Shown here: positions 9,015 to 17,624 of the stretch, one piece after another
How the letters are laid out: every line of letters begins with the position of its first letter
Position numbering within the stretch: the stretch's first letter is position 1
NCBI RefSeq assembly: GCF_003236365.1
Contig: NZ_POTZ01000003.1
Span: forward strand, 1-55,363
From: Streptomyces sp. NTH33
GTDB taxonomy: Bacteria > Actinomycetota > Actinomycetes > Streptomycetales > Streptomycetaceae
Length of the DNA: 55,363 nt
Reading direction: 5' to 3'
Program-made: the position numbers and the translations under genes
The notes under the pieces: model-generated
Database searches by the model: none
Told to the model about the DNA's origin: nothing
Seen by the model: the letters and a program-made list of their open reading frames with translations, nothing else

Positions 9015-10124
9015 GTCGACGGTCAGCTTCTCGGAGACGGGGAACGTCTGGCAGGTCAGTACGTATCCGGCGTCGACCTCGGAGGGTTCGAGCGCGTAGT
9101 TGCGGCGCATGTCGGCCTCGCCGTCGGTGACCAGGGCACGGCAGGTGCCGCACACGCCGCCCTTGCAGGCGAACGGCATGTCGGGGCGCACCCGGGTCGC
9201 CCCGTCCAGGATCGTCGTCTCACGGGAGAGCGGGGAGGTGGTGGAGCGGCCGTCGAGGGTGATGGTGACCTGGCTGACCGGGCCGTCCGCGGCGGCGTCC
9301 TCGTGGCGGACGGTGCGGATCGGCTCGTCGTCGGCGAAGAACAGTTCCTGGTGGACGCGGTCCTCCGGGACGCCGAGGTCCCCGAGGAGCTTCTGCGCGT
9401 CACGGACCATGCCGTGCGGGCCGCACAGCCACCAGTGGTCCGCGCCGCGCACGTCCACGAGACCGTCGATGAGGGCGGCGAGGCGCTCGGCGTCCAGGCG
9501 CCCCGACAGCAGTTCGGCCTCGCGCGGCTCGCGGGACAGCACGTGTCCGAGCTGGAAGCGGGTGGGGTAGAGGTCCTTCAGGTCCGCGAGTTCGTCGGCG
9601 AACATCACCGTGTCGGTGCGGCGGTTGCCGTAGAAGAGCGTGACCCGGGAGCGGGTGTCCGCGGCCAGCACGGACTCGGCTATGGACAGCATCGGGGTGA
9701 TGCCGGAGCCGGCGGCTATCAGGACGTGGTGGCCCGGTTCGGCGAGGTCGGGGGTGAAGACACCGGTGGGCGCCATCACCTCGACCGTGTCCCCGGGGCG
9801 TACCTCGTGGACCAGCCAGGAGGAGAACAGGCCACCGGGCACGACCCGCACACCTATGCGGGGGCAGGAGCCGACGGGGGAGCAGATGGAGTACGAGCGG
9901 CGCTCGTCGCGGCCGTCGATCTCGCGGCGCAGGGTGAGCGACTGGCCGGGCCGGTGGGCGAACTCCTCCGCCAGCTCGTCGGGTATGTCGAAGCTGATGG
10001 CGGCCGCGTCGTCGCACAGCGGCTGCACCGCGGCGACCCGCAGCGGATGGAAGGCCGGACGGCGCCGCGGGCGCGCGGGGGCGGCGGACACGGGGGTGTC
10101 CGCCGTCGTGGGGGTCGGGCCCAT
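9003..10124 (-). CDS. paaE: Phenylacetyl-CoA 1,2-epoxidase reductase PaaE
   Basis: A 373-aa reductase that passes electrons from NAD(P)H through FAD and a [2Fe-2S] cluster to the PaaA di-iron site. The N-terminal FAD domain has RRSYSICSP; the nucleotide domain has AAGSGITPMLSI; and the C-terminal plant-type ferredoxin has C-x4-C-x2-C in CKGGVCGTC with a fourth Cys in LTCQ. Length and domain order match PaaE. The start overlaps the paaD stop as ATGA, so it is translationally coupled as the last gene of paaABCDE. The stop codon lies in a small tandem duplication. Confidence 0.93.
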   Translation of the reverse strand: MGPTPTTADTPVSAAPARPRRRPAFHPLRVAAVQPLCDDAAAISFDIPDELAEEFAHRPGQSLTLRREIDGRDERRSYSICSPVGSCPRIGVRVVPGGLFSSWLVHEVRPGDTVEVMAPTGVFTPDLAEPGHHVLIAAGSGITPMLSIAESVLAADTRSRVTLFYGNRRTDTVMFADELADLKDLYPTRFQLGHVLSREPREAELLSGRLDAERLAALIDGLVDVRGADHWWLCGPHGMVRDAQKLLGDLGVPEDRVHQELFFADDEPIRTVRHEDAAADGPVSQVTITLDGRSTTSPLSRETTILDGATRVRPDMPFACKGGVCGTCRALVTDGEADMRRNYALEPSEVDAGYVLTCQTFPVSEKLTVDFDS

Positions 10125-10636
10125 CAGATCTCCTTGACGTACTCGAACGGCTCCAGGCAGCTGCGGCAGCGCCACAGGGCCTTGCAGGAAGTGGCGGAGA
10201 AGCGGGACGTCTCCTCGGTGTCCGACGACCCGCAGCGGGGACACGCCACGGCGCGGCGCGTGGCCGACAGCTGAAGCGGCACGGGCCCGCCGGTGCGCCG
10301 GGGCGCGGCACCGGGCGGCGCGATGCCGGCCTCGGCGAGCCTGCGGCGGCCCTCGGGCGTGATCCAGTCCGTCGTCCACGGCGGGTCGAGCACCGTACGG
10401 ATCTCCACCCGCGCGAAGCCGGCCGCCCGCAGCCGCGCGGCGACGTCGGCGCGCATCTCCGCCATCGCGGGACAGCCCGAGTAGGTGGGGGTCAGGTCCG
10501 CGACGACCGTGCCGTCCTGCCTCACCTCGACGTCGCGCAGGACGCCGAGGTCGGCCAGGGTGAGCATCGGCAGCTCCGGGTCCGGGACCTGCTCGGCCAC
10601 GCGCCGGGCGCGCCGCTCGTCCAGGGTGGTCACCAT
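10124..10636 (-). CDS. paaD: PaaD, Fe-S/maturation protein of the phenylacetyl-CoA epoxidase
   Basis: A 170-aa protein with an N-terminal DUF59/MIP18-like domain (QVPDPELPMLTLADLGVLRDV, TPTYSGCPAMAEM) and a C-terminal zinc-ribbon-like part with CPRCGSSDTEE and WRCRSCLEPF. In other bacteria PaaD is required for epoxidase activity and is thought to help build its metal or Fe-S sites. The ATG at 10636 has GGAGGCG upstream and overlaps the end of paaC by 7 nt; the downstream end overlaps paaE by 3-4 nt. Confidence 0.92.
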   Translation of the reverse strand: MVTTLDERRARRVAEQVPDPELPMLTLADLGVLRDVEVRQDGTVVADLTPTYSGCPAMAEMRADVAARLRAAGFARVEIRTVLDPPWTTDWITPEGRRRLAEAGIAPPGAAPRRTGGPVPLQLSATRRAVACPRCGSSDTEETSRFSATSCKALWRCRSCLEPFEYVKEI

Positions 10637-11496
10637 GTCGCCTCCGGGTGGGCGCGGGCCACGCTCTGCAGCTCGGCCAGCAGGGGGGCCAGGTGCTCGG
10701 TGTGGTCGCCCTCCCTGCCCTGTCCGGGCAGGGCCCCGGCCTCGGGCAGCTCCAGCCCGGCGGCGTCGAGGACCTGCTGGAGCACGGCCGTCGTCTCCTC
10801 CCGCACGTTCGCCGGGTCGACGCCGAATCCCGGCCGGGACGCGAAGAGTTCGGCCGTGTACGGGGCGATGCCGGCCAGGGCGGCCCGCATCCGCCGGTGG
10901 GACTCCTCGGTGCCGTCGCCCAGGCGCACCGCCCAGTCGGCCGCGAACTGGCGGTGGTAGGCGAGTTCGTTGACCCCCTTGGCCGCGATGGCCTTCAGGA
11001 CCGGGTCCGGTGCGGTGGCCGCGAGCCGCTGGAAGACGGCCAGGCGCCAGCAGGACAGGACCAGCAGCCGGGTGATGGAGAACGCGAAGTCGCCGTTGGG
11101 GAGTTCGGCGAGCCGGACGTTGCGGAAGTCCTCCGCGTCGCGGAAGTAGGCGTAGGCGTCCTCGCCCCGGCCGCTGCCGTCCACCTGCCCGGCGCGCGCG
11201 TACAGCAGCCGTGCCTGGCCGAGCAGGTCGAGGCCTATGTTGGCCAGGGCCACCTCCTCCTCCAGCTCCGGGGCCCGGGTGCACCACTGGGCCAGGCGCT
11301 GCGCGCCGACCAGGGCGTCGTCGCCGAGGGCCAGGCAGCACGCGGCCAGCTCGGCGGCGTCGACCGCGGCCGGCACGGTGGTGTCGACGCCGTGCAGCGG
11401 GTCCTCGAACCCGGTGCCGAAGGCCCAGCGGGCGTCCGAGTCCCCGTGGTCCTCGACCAGGGACAGGTAGACGTGGTCGTCGGTGACGTCGCTCAT
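10630..11496 (-). CDS. paaC: Phenylacetyl-CoA 1,2-epoxidase subunit PaaC
   Basis: A 288-aa ferritin-fold structural subunit that pairs with PaaA in the ring-epoxidising complex. Family blocks such as GDDALVGAQRLAQWCTRAPELEEEVALANIGLDLLGQ are visible in shorter pieces (ALANIGLDLLGQARLLY, YHRQFAADWAVRLGDGTEES). PaaC keeps the fold but not a working di-iron site. AGGAGC precedes the ATG. It follows paaB after a 12-nt gap and overlaps paaD. Confidence 0.92.
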   Translation of the reverse strand: MSDVTDDHVYLSLVEDHGDSDARWAFGTGFEDPLHGVDTTVPAAVDAAELAACCLALGDDALVGAQRLAQWCTRAPELEEEVALANIGLDLLGQARLLYARAGQVDGSGRGEDAYAYFRDAEDFRNVRLAELPNGDFAFSITRLLVLSCWRLAVFQRLAATAPDPVLKAIAAKGVNELAYHRQFAADWAVRLGDGTEESHRRMRAALAGIAPYTAELFASRPGFGVDPANVREETTAVLQQVLDAAGLELPEAGALPGQGREGDHTEHLAPLLAELQSVARAHPEATW

Positions 11497-11508
11497 GTCG
11501 TCCTGCTC

Positions 11509-11811
11509 CTAGATGTGGGGGACATCGTCGGGGATGTCGTAGAAGGTGGGGTGGCGGTAGACCTTGTCGGCGCTGGGGGCGAAGAAGGGGTCCTTCTCGT
11601 CGCGTGTGGAGGCGGCTATGTGCTCCGAGCGGACCACCCAGATGCTCACGCCCTCGTTGCGCCGGGTGTACAGGTCGCGGGCGTGGCTGAGCGCCATCGC
11701 GTCGTCGGCTGCGTGCAGGGAGCCGACGTGGACGTGGTTCAGGCCGCGCTTGCCGCGGACGAAGACCTCGTACAGCGGCCAGCCGTTCTTCGTGCCCTCG
11801 GTGTTGCTCAT
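11509..11811 (-). CDS. paaB: Phenylacetyl-CoA 1,2-epoxidase subunit PaaB
   Basis: A 100-aa small subunit of the epoxidase. The N terminus [20 protein letters not shown] and the middle [15 protein letters not shown] and IWVVRSEHI are typical of PaaB. The C terminus matches the family through the [17 protein letters not shown] stretch. AGGAAGGAA lies 8 nt before the ATG, and the start overlaps the paaA stop (ATGA). Confidence 0.93.
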   Translation of the reverse strand: MSNTEGTKNGWPLYEVFVRGKRGLNHVHVGSLHAADDAMALSHARDLYTRRNEGVSIWVVRSEHIAASTRDEKDPFFAPSADKVYRHPTFYDIPDDVPHI

Positions 11812-12821
11812 GCCGCCGTTCCTTCCTGGGTGTTCTGCGCTTCCTGGGCCCGCGCGGACCGGGCGGCCCGCTTGGCCGCGTGGGCGGTCGCCGCCTCGCG
11901 CACCCAGGCGCCCTCCTCGTGGGCGGCCCGCCGCCGTGCGACGCGCTGCTCGTTGCAGGGGCCGTCGCCGCTGATCACGCGCTTGAGCTCGGACCAGTCG
12001 GGGGTGCCGAAGTCGTGGTGGCCGCGCTCCTCGTTCCAGCGCAGCTCGGGGTCGGGCAGGGTGACGCCCAGCTTGGCGGCCTGCGGGACGGTCATGTCGA
12101 CGAAGCGCCGGCGCAGTTCGTCGTTGCTGTGCCGCTTGATCTTCCAGGCCATCGAGGCCGCGGAGTTGGGGGAGTCGCCGTCGGGCGGGCCGAACATCAT
12201 CAGGGACGGCCACCACCAGCGGTTCACCGCGTCCTGCACCATCTCGCGCTGGGCGTCGGTGCCGCGCATCATCGTCATCAGCAGCTCGTAGCCCTGCCGC
12301 TGGTGGAACGACTCCTCCTTGCAGATCCGCACCATCGAGCGGGCGTACGGACCGTAGGAGCTGCGGCACAGCGGCACCTGGTTGCAGATCGCCGCGCCGT
12401 CGACGAACCAGCCGATCACGCCGACGTCGGCGAAGGTCGGCGTCGGGTAGTTGAAGATCGACGAGTACTTCTGCCGGCCCTCGATGAGGCGCTCGGTGAG
12501 GTCCGCGCGGTCGGCGCCCAGGGTCTCGGCCGCCGAGTACAGGTACAGGCCGTGTCCGGCCTCGTCCTGGACCTTCGCGAAGAGGATGGCCTTGCGGCGC
12601 AGCGAGGGCGCCCTGGTGATCCACTCGCCCTCCGGCTGCATGCCGATGATCTCCGAGTGGGCGTGCTGCGCGATCTGCCGGATCAGCGTCCTGCGGTAGC
12701 CCTCGGGCATCCAGTCCCGGGGCTCGATTCGCTGGTCCTTCGCGATCGTCGCGTCGAACTGCTCCTGGAGCCGCCGCTCCGCACCGTCGTCGCCCGACTG
12801 AGCGCCCTGTGACGTGGTCAT
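11808..12821 (-). CDS. paaA: Phenylacetyl-CoA 1,2-epoxidase catalytic subunit PaaA
   Basis: A 337-aa di-iron subunit that epoxidises the ring of phenylacetyl-CoA. Two ExxH metal pairs are visible, [16 protein letters not shown] and [11 protein letters not shown], spaced as in the ferritin-like fold. The start at 12821 ([12 protein letters not shown]) has GGGGAG upstream. An in-frame ATG 39 nt further upstream overlaps the operator at 12838-12859 and would add a peptide with no family support, so I reject it. First gene of paaABCDE, probably controlled through that operator. Confidence 0.94.
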   Translation of the reverse strand: MTTSQGAQSGDDGAERRLQEQFDATIAKDQRIEPRDWMPEGYRRTLIRQIAQHAHSEIIGMQPEGEWITRAPSLRRKAILFAKVQDEAGHGLYLYSAAETLGADRADLTERLIEGRQKYSSIFNYPTPTFADVGVIGWFVDGAAICNQVPLCRSSYGPYARSMVRICKEESFHQRQGYELLMTMMRGTDAQREMVQDAVNRWWWPSLMMFGPPDGDSPNSAASMAWKIKRHSNDELRRRFVDMTVPQAAKLGVTLPDPELRWNEERGHHDFGTPDWSELKRVISGDGPCNEQRVARRRAAHEEGAWVREAATAHAAKRAARSARAQEAQNTQEGTAA

Positions 12822-12837
12822 CGATAACCAGCTCCCC

Positions 12838-12859
12838 AACCGACCGTTCGTTCGGTACA
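12838..12859. promoter_or_regulatory. Putative paa operator (site A), upstream of paaA
   Basis: The pattern is AACCGA-CC-GTTCG-T-TCGGTACA on the plus strand, an imperfect inverted repeat (ACCGA...TCGGT). It matches site B at 17599-17620 in 19 of 22 positions. It lies 17 nt upstream of the paaA start, where a repressor would block transcription. The arms resemble TetR-family PaaR sites known from other actinobacteria and Thermus, but no such regulator gene is in this window. Confidence 0.65.
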
Positions 12860-12895
12860 TAGTCTGTCGAATTTCGGCGGCTCCGGCAACCCCCT

Positions 12896-12926
12896 GGGCA
12901 CCGCCTCACACTCCGGTACGGTGCCC
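12896..12926 (-). terminator. Hairpin after the paaH-side operon
   Basis: GGGCACCG (12896-12903) pairs with CGGTGCCC (12919-12926). It is 29 nt past the stop codon of the hydroxyacyl-CoA dehydrogenase gene and upstream of operator A, so it likely ends the paaN-to-paaH transcript. Confidence 0.45.
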
Positions 12927-12954
12927 GGCTCCGCCCCGGCCGCTCCCGGCGAGG

Positions 12955-13815
12955 TCACTGCCAGGTGTAGAACCCCTGCCCCGACTTGCGGCCCAGCTCG
13001 CCCCGGGCGACCTTGTCGCGCAGCAGCTGCGGCGGGGCGAACCGCTCCCCGAGGGTGGCGTGCAGGTATTCGGCGATGGCCAGGCGCACATCCAGCCCCA
13101 CCAGGTCGGTCAGGCGCAGCGGACCCATCGGGTGCTTGTAGCCGAGGCTCATCGCGTCGTCGATGGCCTCCGGCTCGGCGACCCCGTCCTCGACCATGCG
13201 GATCGCCTCCAGGCCGAGCGCCAGGCCGAGCCGGCTGCTGGCGAAACCGGGGGAGTCCCTGACGACGACGTCCTTCTTGCCGAGCGCCCGGGTCCAGGCC
13301 AGCGCGGCCCGCACGACCTCGGGCGAGGTGTCCGGTGCGACGACGACCTCGACCAGTTCGGAGGCGGGCACGGGGTTGAAGAAGTGCATGCCCAGGAAGC
13401 GGCCCGGCGCCTTCAGCGCCGAGGCCAGTTCGGTCACCGACAGCGAGCTGGTGTTGGTGGCCAGCACGGTCGTGGCGTCCACAGCCTGTTCCGTCGCGGC
13501 GAGCACCCGGGCCTTGAGGGCGGCGTCCTCGGGAACGGCCTCGACGACCAGTCCGGCATCCGGCGGCAGCCCCTCCACGGACTCCACGGTCGTGACCCGG
13601 CCGAGCACCTGCTCGGCGGGCTCGGCGAGCTTGCCGCGCTCGGCGGCCCGCCGCAGCCCGGTGGCGACCCGGTCCAGCGCCGCGGCGGCGGCCTGCGCCC
13701 CGCTCTCCACGACGGTCACGGACGAGCCGATCGCCGCGAACGACTGCGCGATGCCGGCCCCCATCCGGCCGCCGCCGATCACACCGACGACGGCGGGCGC
13801 GGTCGGACTGCTCAT
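12955..13815 (-). CDS. paaH: 3-hydroxyacyl-CoA dehydrogenase (PaaH/PaaC-type)
   Basis: A 286-aa NAD-dependent 3-hydroxyacyl-CoA dehydrogenase. The Rossmann motif GVIGGGRMGAGIAQ is at residues 10-23; HFFNPVPASELVEVV carries the catalytic His region; and the C-terminal domain has SPGFASSRLGLALGLEAIRMV and HPMGPLRLTDLVGLD. In the phenylacetate route it oxidises 3-hydroxyadipyl-CoA to 3-oxoadipyl-CoA. The ATG overlaps the stop of the hydratase gene (ATGA). The assignment to PaaH rather than a butyryl-CoA enzyme comes from context. Confidence 0.88.
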   Translation of the reverse strand: MSSPTAPAVVGVIGGGRMGAGIAQSFAAIGSSVTVVESGAQAAAAALDRVATGLRRAAERGKLAEPAEQVLGRVTTVESVEGLPPDAGLVVEAVPEDAALKARVLAATEQAVDATTVLATNTSSLSVTELASALKAPGRFLGMHFFNPVPASELVEVVVAPDTSPEVVRAALAWTRALGKKDVVVRDSPGFASSRLGLALGLEAIRMVEDGVAEPEAIDDAMSLGYKHPMGPLRLTDLVGLDVRLAIAEYLHATLGERFAPPQLLRDKVARGELGRKSGQGFYTWQ

Positions 13816-14615
13816 GCCTTGCTCCTGTTCTTCCTCGCCAGGAAACGCGTCATACGGTCCTGCTTGTCCCGGCCCTCGAAGAGCACGGCCTGCGCCAGGT
13901 CGTCGGCGACCGGATGCGCGCCCGGCGCGTCGACGACGAGCTTGGTCAGGCGCAGCGCCGTGGCCGAGGAACGCGCCATGCGGTCCAGCAGCGCGTGCGC
14001 CTCGTCGAGCAGCTTCTCCGCGGGCACGACGTCGATGACGAGGCCCGCCGCCAGAGCCGCCCGCGCGTCCAGATTCCGTCCGGCGAGCAGCACCTGCTTG
14101 GCGACCGACTCGCCGACCAGCTCCGAAAGCCGCCAGCAGGCCCCGGCCGCCGCCAGGATGCCGAGCCCCGGCTCCGGATTGCCGAAGACGGCATCGGGGC
14201 CGGCGATACGGATGTCGCAGGCGTACGACAACTCGGCGCCGCCGCCCAGGGCCCAGCCGTCGACGGCGGCCACCGTCGGCATGGGCAGCCTGCGTACCCG
14301 CTCGAACAGACGGCTGTTGATCCCCTGCAGCGCCTCGTCCCGGCCGCGCCGCAGCAGCTCCGCGATGTCGGCGCCGCCCGCGAAGACGTTGCCGTGGCCG
14401 GTGAGCAGCAGCAGCTTCGGATCGTCTTCCAGCAGGTCGCAGACCGCGTGCAGTTCGCGGATCATCAGCCCGCTGATGGCGTTGCGCGCCTCGGGGCGGT
14501 GCAGGGTGACCACGACCCGGTCCTCGCGCTCCTCGACGAGCAGCGTCTCGTACGCCGTGTCACTCGTCGTGTCACTCGCCGTGTCGTTCGTCATGTCGTT
14601 CGGAGCGTCACTCAT
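13812..14615 (-). CDS. Enoyl-CoA hydratase/isomerase (PaaF-like)
   Basis: A 267-aa crotonase. The oxyanion-hole region GNVFAGGADIAELL and both hydratase glutamates are in place: GGGAELSYACDIRIAG and FGNPEPGLG. That favours hydratase activity, i.e. 2,3-dehydroadipyl-CoA hydration (PaaF), over the PaaG isomerase. The N terminus has a Thr/Asp/Ser-rich segment, TNDTASDTTSDTAYE, encoded by short imperfect repeats (about 14558-14612) that do not belong to the fold. It overlaps genes on both sides by 4 nt. This is the only crotonase in the window, so the PaaG and ring-opening hydratase steps must be encoded elsewhere. Confidence 0.85.
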   Translation of the reverse strand: MSDAPNDMTNDTASDTTSDTAYETLLVEEREDRVVVTLHRPEARNAISGLMIRELHAVCDLLEDDPKLLLLTGHGNVFAGGADIAELLRRGRDEALQGINSRLFERVRRLPMPTVAAVDGWALGGGAELSYACDIRIAGPDAVFGNPEPGLGILAAAGACWRLSELVGESVAKQVLLAGRNLDARAALAAGLVIDVVPAEKLLDEAHALLDRMARSSATALRLTKLVVDAPGAHPVADDLAQAVLFEGRDKQDRMTRFLARKNRSKA

Positions 14616-15835
14616 ACCCGCTCCACCAGCATCGCCATGCCCTGCCCGACGCCCACGCACAGCGTGGCCAGGCCACGGCGGGCGTCCTCGCGCTCCAGGC
14701 GGCCCAGCAGTGTGAGGAGGATACGGGCGCCCGAGCAGCCCAGCGGGTGGCCGAGCGCGATGGCGCCGCCGTCGGCGTTGACCTTGTCCTCGTCGAGCTT
14801 GAGCCGGCGGACGACCGCCAGCGCCTGCGCGGCGAAGGCCTCGTTGAGCTCGACGGCGTCCAGATCGGCGGTCTGCCAGCCGGCGCGGGCGAGCGCCTTC
14901 TGCGTGGCGGGGACCGGCCCGAGGCCCATGACGTTGGGCTGCACCCCGGCCGAGGCGGACGTCACGACCCGGGCACGTGGCGTGAGCCCGTACCGCTCGA
15001 CGGCCGCCGCGCTCGCCACCACCAGGGCCGCGGCCCCGTCGGACAGCGGCGAGGACGAACCCGCGGTGACGATGCCGTCCTTGCGGAAGATCGTGCGCAA
15101 GGAGGCCAGCTTCTCCGGCGTCGTCGACGGGCGCGGCCCCTCGTCGCGCTCCACGAGGCCGTCCTTCACCGGGACCGGAACGATCTCGCGGTCGAAGTGC
15201 CCGGCCTCCTGCGCGGCGACGGCACGCCGGTGGCTGCGCAGCGCGAAGGCGTCGGAGTCGGCGCGGGTGATGCCGTCGAGCGCGGCGACCTCCTCGGCCG
15301 TCTCGCCCATCGACAGGGTCACCTTCACCGTCTCGGGGCCCGCGCCGGCGGGCACCGCGCGGTCGGCGGCGGCGAAGCGCGGGTTGGTGAAGCGCCAGCC
15401 CAGGGACGTGTCGTGCACCTCGCCCGGCTTGGACCAGGGGGTGCCCGGCTTCTCCATGACCCACGGGGCCCGGGTCATCGACTCCACGCCGCCCGCGACG
15501 ACCAGATCGGCCTCCCCGGACCGGATCGCCTGGGCCGCGGAGGCGACCGCGGTCAGGCCCGAGGCGCACAGCCGGTTGACCGTGTAGCCGGGCACCGTGT
15601 GCGGAAGCCCGGCGAGCAGCACGGCCATGCGCGCCACGTCGCGGTTGTCCTCGCCGGCCTGGTTCGCCGCGCCCAGGATGACCTCGTCCACGGCCTCGGC
15701 CGGGATCGCGGCGCGGCGGACGGCCTCACCGACCACCAGGGCGGCCAGGTCATCGGGGCGTACGGAGGCCAGGGCGCCGCCGTAGCGGCCCTGCGGGGTG
15801 CGGGCCCCGTCGATGAGAAAGACCTCGTCAGGCAT
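14612..15835 (-). CDS. paaJ: Acetyl-CoA acyltransferase / 3-oxoadipyl-CoA thiolase
   Basis: A 407-aa thiolase. Signature elements are NRLCASGLTAV (nucleophilic Cys), VVAGGVESMTRAPW, VELNEAFAAQAL, ALGHPLGCSGAR (His) and the C-terminal LCVGVGQGMAML (second Cys). In this operon it most likely cleaves 3-oxoadipyl-CoA, and possibly also 3-oxo-5,6-dehydrosuberyl-CoA, to give acetyl-CoA and succinyl-CoA. Its start overlaps paaN by 8 nt and its end overlaps the hydratase gene by 4 nt. Confidence 0.9.
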   Translation of the reverse strand: MPDEVFLIDGARTPQGRYGGALASVRPDDLAALVVGEAVRRAAIPAEAVDEVILGAANQAGEDNRDVARMAVLLAGLPHTVPGYTVNRLCASGLTAVASAAQAIRSGEADLVVAGGVESMTRAPWVMEKPGTPWSKPGEVHDTSLGWRFTNPRFAAADRAVPAGAGPETVKVTLSMGETAEEVAALDGITRADSDAFALRSHRRAVAAQEAGHFDREIVPVPVKDGLVERDEGPRPSTTPEKLASLRTIFRKDGIVTAGSSSPLSDGAAALVVASAAAVERYGLTPRARVVTSASAGVQPNVMGLGPVPATQKALARAGWQTADLDAVELNEAFAAQALAVVRRLKLDEDKVNADGGAIALGHPLGCSGARILLTLLGRLEREDARRGLATLCVGVGQGMAMLVERV

Positions 15836-17540
15836 GGGTACCCTCCTGGGGGACGACGGGGCGGCGCGACTGCAGCGTCGCGAAGCGGCCCGTGACGAAC
15901 GCGGGGTCGGACAGGGTGGCGCTGGCCGCGGGGTTGGCGGCGCTGCCGTGGAAGTCGCTGAACGCCGCGGACTGGTTGACGAAGACCCCGCCCGTGAGGT
16001 TCTCCGACAGGTGCACCCCCGCGTCCAGGGCCGCCGACTCGGCCGCGGCGAGGACCTCCTCACGGGTGGAGTGCACCGCGGCGGTGAGCGCACCGTGGGC
16101 GCGCACCGTGTCACGGAAGACCCGCAGGCTGTGCTCGGTGGAGTCGGTGGCGATGACGAAGGAGACGGGCCCGAACCACTCGCGGGTGTACGTCTCCTCG
16201 TCCGCCTCCGCGTCCAGGCGCGCGACCAGCGGCGTACGGACGACGGCCCGCGGGTACTCGGGGTGTTCGACGGGCTGCGAGGGATGCGCGACGCCGTCCA
16301 GCGCCGCCGCCTTCTCCAGACGCTCGAGCACCCCGTCGTTGACGATCGCGCCGAGCGTGCCGGCCGCACGCGCCGGATCGCCCAGCAGCTTGTCCAGCGC
16401 GGCGCCCAGGTCCGCGGCGAACTCGTCGGGGCTCTTCACGCCCTGGTCGGTGGCGATGCCCGCGCGGGGGATCAGCAGGTTCTGCGGGGTGGTGCACATC
16501 TGCCCGCTGTACAGGGACAGCGAGAACGCGAGGTTGCCCAGCAGCCCGCGGTAGTCGTCGGTGGAGTCCAGGACGACCGTGTTCAGGCCCGCCTTCTCGG
16601 TGTACACGGCGGCCTGGCGGGCGTTGGTCTCCAGCCAGTCGCCGAACTCCGTGGAGCCGGTGAAGTCGATGACGCGGACGTCGGGGTGGAGCGCGAGGAG
16701 GCCCGCGGTCCGCTCGCCGGGCTCCTCGGCGGCCAAAATCACGAGGTTGGGATCGAAACCCGCCTCGGCCAGGACCTCGCGGGCGGTCCGCACGGTGAGC
16801 GCCAGCGGCAGCACGGCGCCCGGATGCGGCTTGACCACGACCGGGTTGCCGGTGACCAGGCTGGCGAACAGGCCCGGATAGCCGTTCCACGTCGGGAAGG
16901 TGTTGCAGGCGATCAGCAGCGAGACACCACGGCCGACCGGGGTGAACTTCTTGTCCATGACCAGCGCCCCGCCCTTGCGCTGCGGCTTGGTCCAGCGGGC
17001 CGAGGCCGGGTGCCGCTTCTGCTCGGCCCAGGCGTAGGCGACGGCCTCCAGGCCGCGGTCCTGCGCGTGCGGGCCGCCCGCCTGGAACGCCATGACGAAG
17101 GCCTGGCCGGTGGTGTGCTGCACGGCGTGCGCGTTCTCGAAACTCGCGGCGTTCAGCCGGGCCAGGATCTCGGCGGCGACTCCGGCCCGTACGTCGGGGC
17201 CCGCCGCGCGCCAGGTGCCGGTGGCCGCCTTTGCGGCTGCCACGGCCTCCTCGGGCGTCACACGGGGGTAGCTGATCCCGAGCGCGAAGCCGTAGGGAGA
17301 GGTCTCGGTGGCCCGCACGGTCCCGTCCCCGGGGTGCCCGGGCAGCTCGAACGGCTTGCCCAACTGGTCCCGGAAGGCGGCCTCGCCGAGCTTCGCGGCC
17401 TCCTCGCCGTACACCGACCTGCTGGGCGACTCCGGATACGGCGTCCAGTGGTCCCGGCTCGCGGTGGCCGCGACGGCCTTGTCCAGCAGTTCTCGGTGGC
17501 GGGCGAAGAAATCGACGGGCTCGGGAGTGGCGTGTGGCAT
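15828..17540 (-). CDS. paaN: Aldehyde dehydrogenase PaaN of phenylacetate degradation
   Basis: A 570-aa aldehyde dehydrogenase of the PaaN type, which oxidises the ring-opened semialdehyde CoA intermediate. Visible are IACNTFPTWNGYPGLFASL, FTGSTEFGDWLETN, and the catalytic Cys in SGQMCTTPQNLL. It corresponds to the ALDH half of PaaZ and lacks the MaoC-like hydratase half, so oxepin-CoA hydrolysis must come from another protein. GAGGTGG precedes the ATG at 17540. It diverges from paaI across 84 nt containing operator site B and is the first gene of the four-gene operon down to paaH. Confidence 0.9.
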   Translation of the reverse strand: MPHATPEPVDFFARHRELLDKAVAATASRDHWTPYPESPSRSVYGEEAAKLGEAAFRDQLGKPFELPGHPGDGTVRATETSPYGFALGISYPRVTPEEAVAAAKAATGTWRAAGPDVRAGVAAEILARLNAASFENAHAVQHTTGQAFVMAFQAGGPHAQDRGLEAVAYAWAEQKRHPASARWTKPQRKGGALVMDKKFTPVGRGVSLLIACNTFPTWNGYPGLFASLVTGNPVVVKPHPGAVLPLALTVRTAREVLAEAGFDPNLVILAAEEPGERTAGLLALHPDVRVIDFTGSTEFGDWLETNARQAAVYTEKAGLNTVVLDSTDDYRGLLGNLAFSLSLYSGQMCTTPQNLLIPRAGIATDQGVKSPDEFAADLGAALDKLLGDPARAAGTLGAIVNDGVLERLEKAAALDGVAHPSQPVEHPEYPRAVVRTPLVARLDAEADEETYTREWFGPVSFVIATDSTEHSLRVFRDTVRAHGALTAAVHSTREEVLAAAESAALDAGVHLSENLTGGVFVNQSAAFSDFHGSAANPAASATLSDPAFVTGRFATLQSRRPVVPQEGTHA

Positions 17541-17598
17541 GCGGTCCACCTCTTGACAGGCAGTGGCGAAGCTTGAATTACTTGGCTTTGCCGACGCT

Positions 17599-17620
17599 AA
17601 CCGAATGTTCGGTCGGTACA
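17599..17620. promoter_or_regulatory. Putative paa operator (site B), paaN/paaI divergent promoter
   Basis: The pattern is AACCGA-AT-GTTCG-G-TCGGTACA, with ACCGA...TCGGT arms. It matches site A at 12838-12859 at 19 of 22 positions. It lies 5 nt upstream of the first paaI start candidate and 59 nt upstream of paaN, so one bound protein could control both directions. Confidence 0.7.
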
Positions 17621-17624
17621 CAAG

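Noticed and set aside
12819..12860. Longer PaaA start at the ATG at 12860
   Set aside because: The codon lies inside the conserved operator, has no ribosome site, and adds residues not typical of PaaA.
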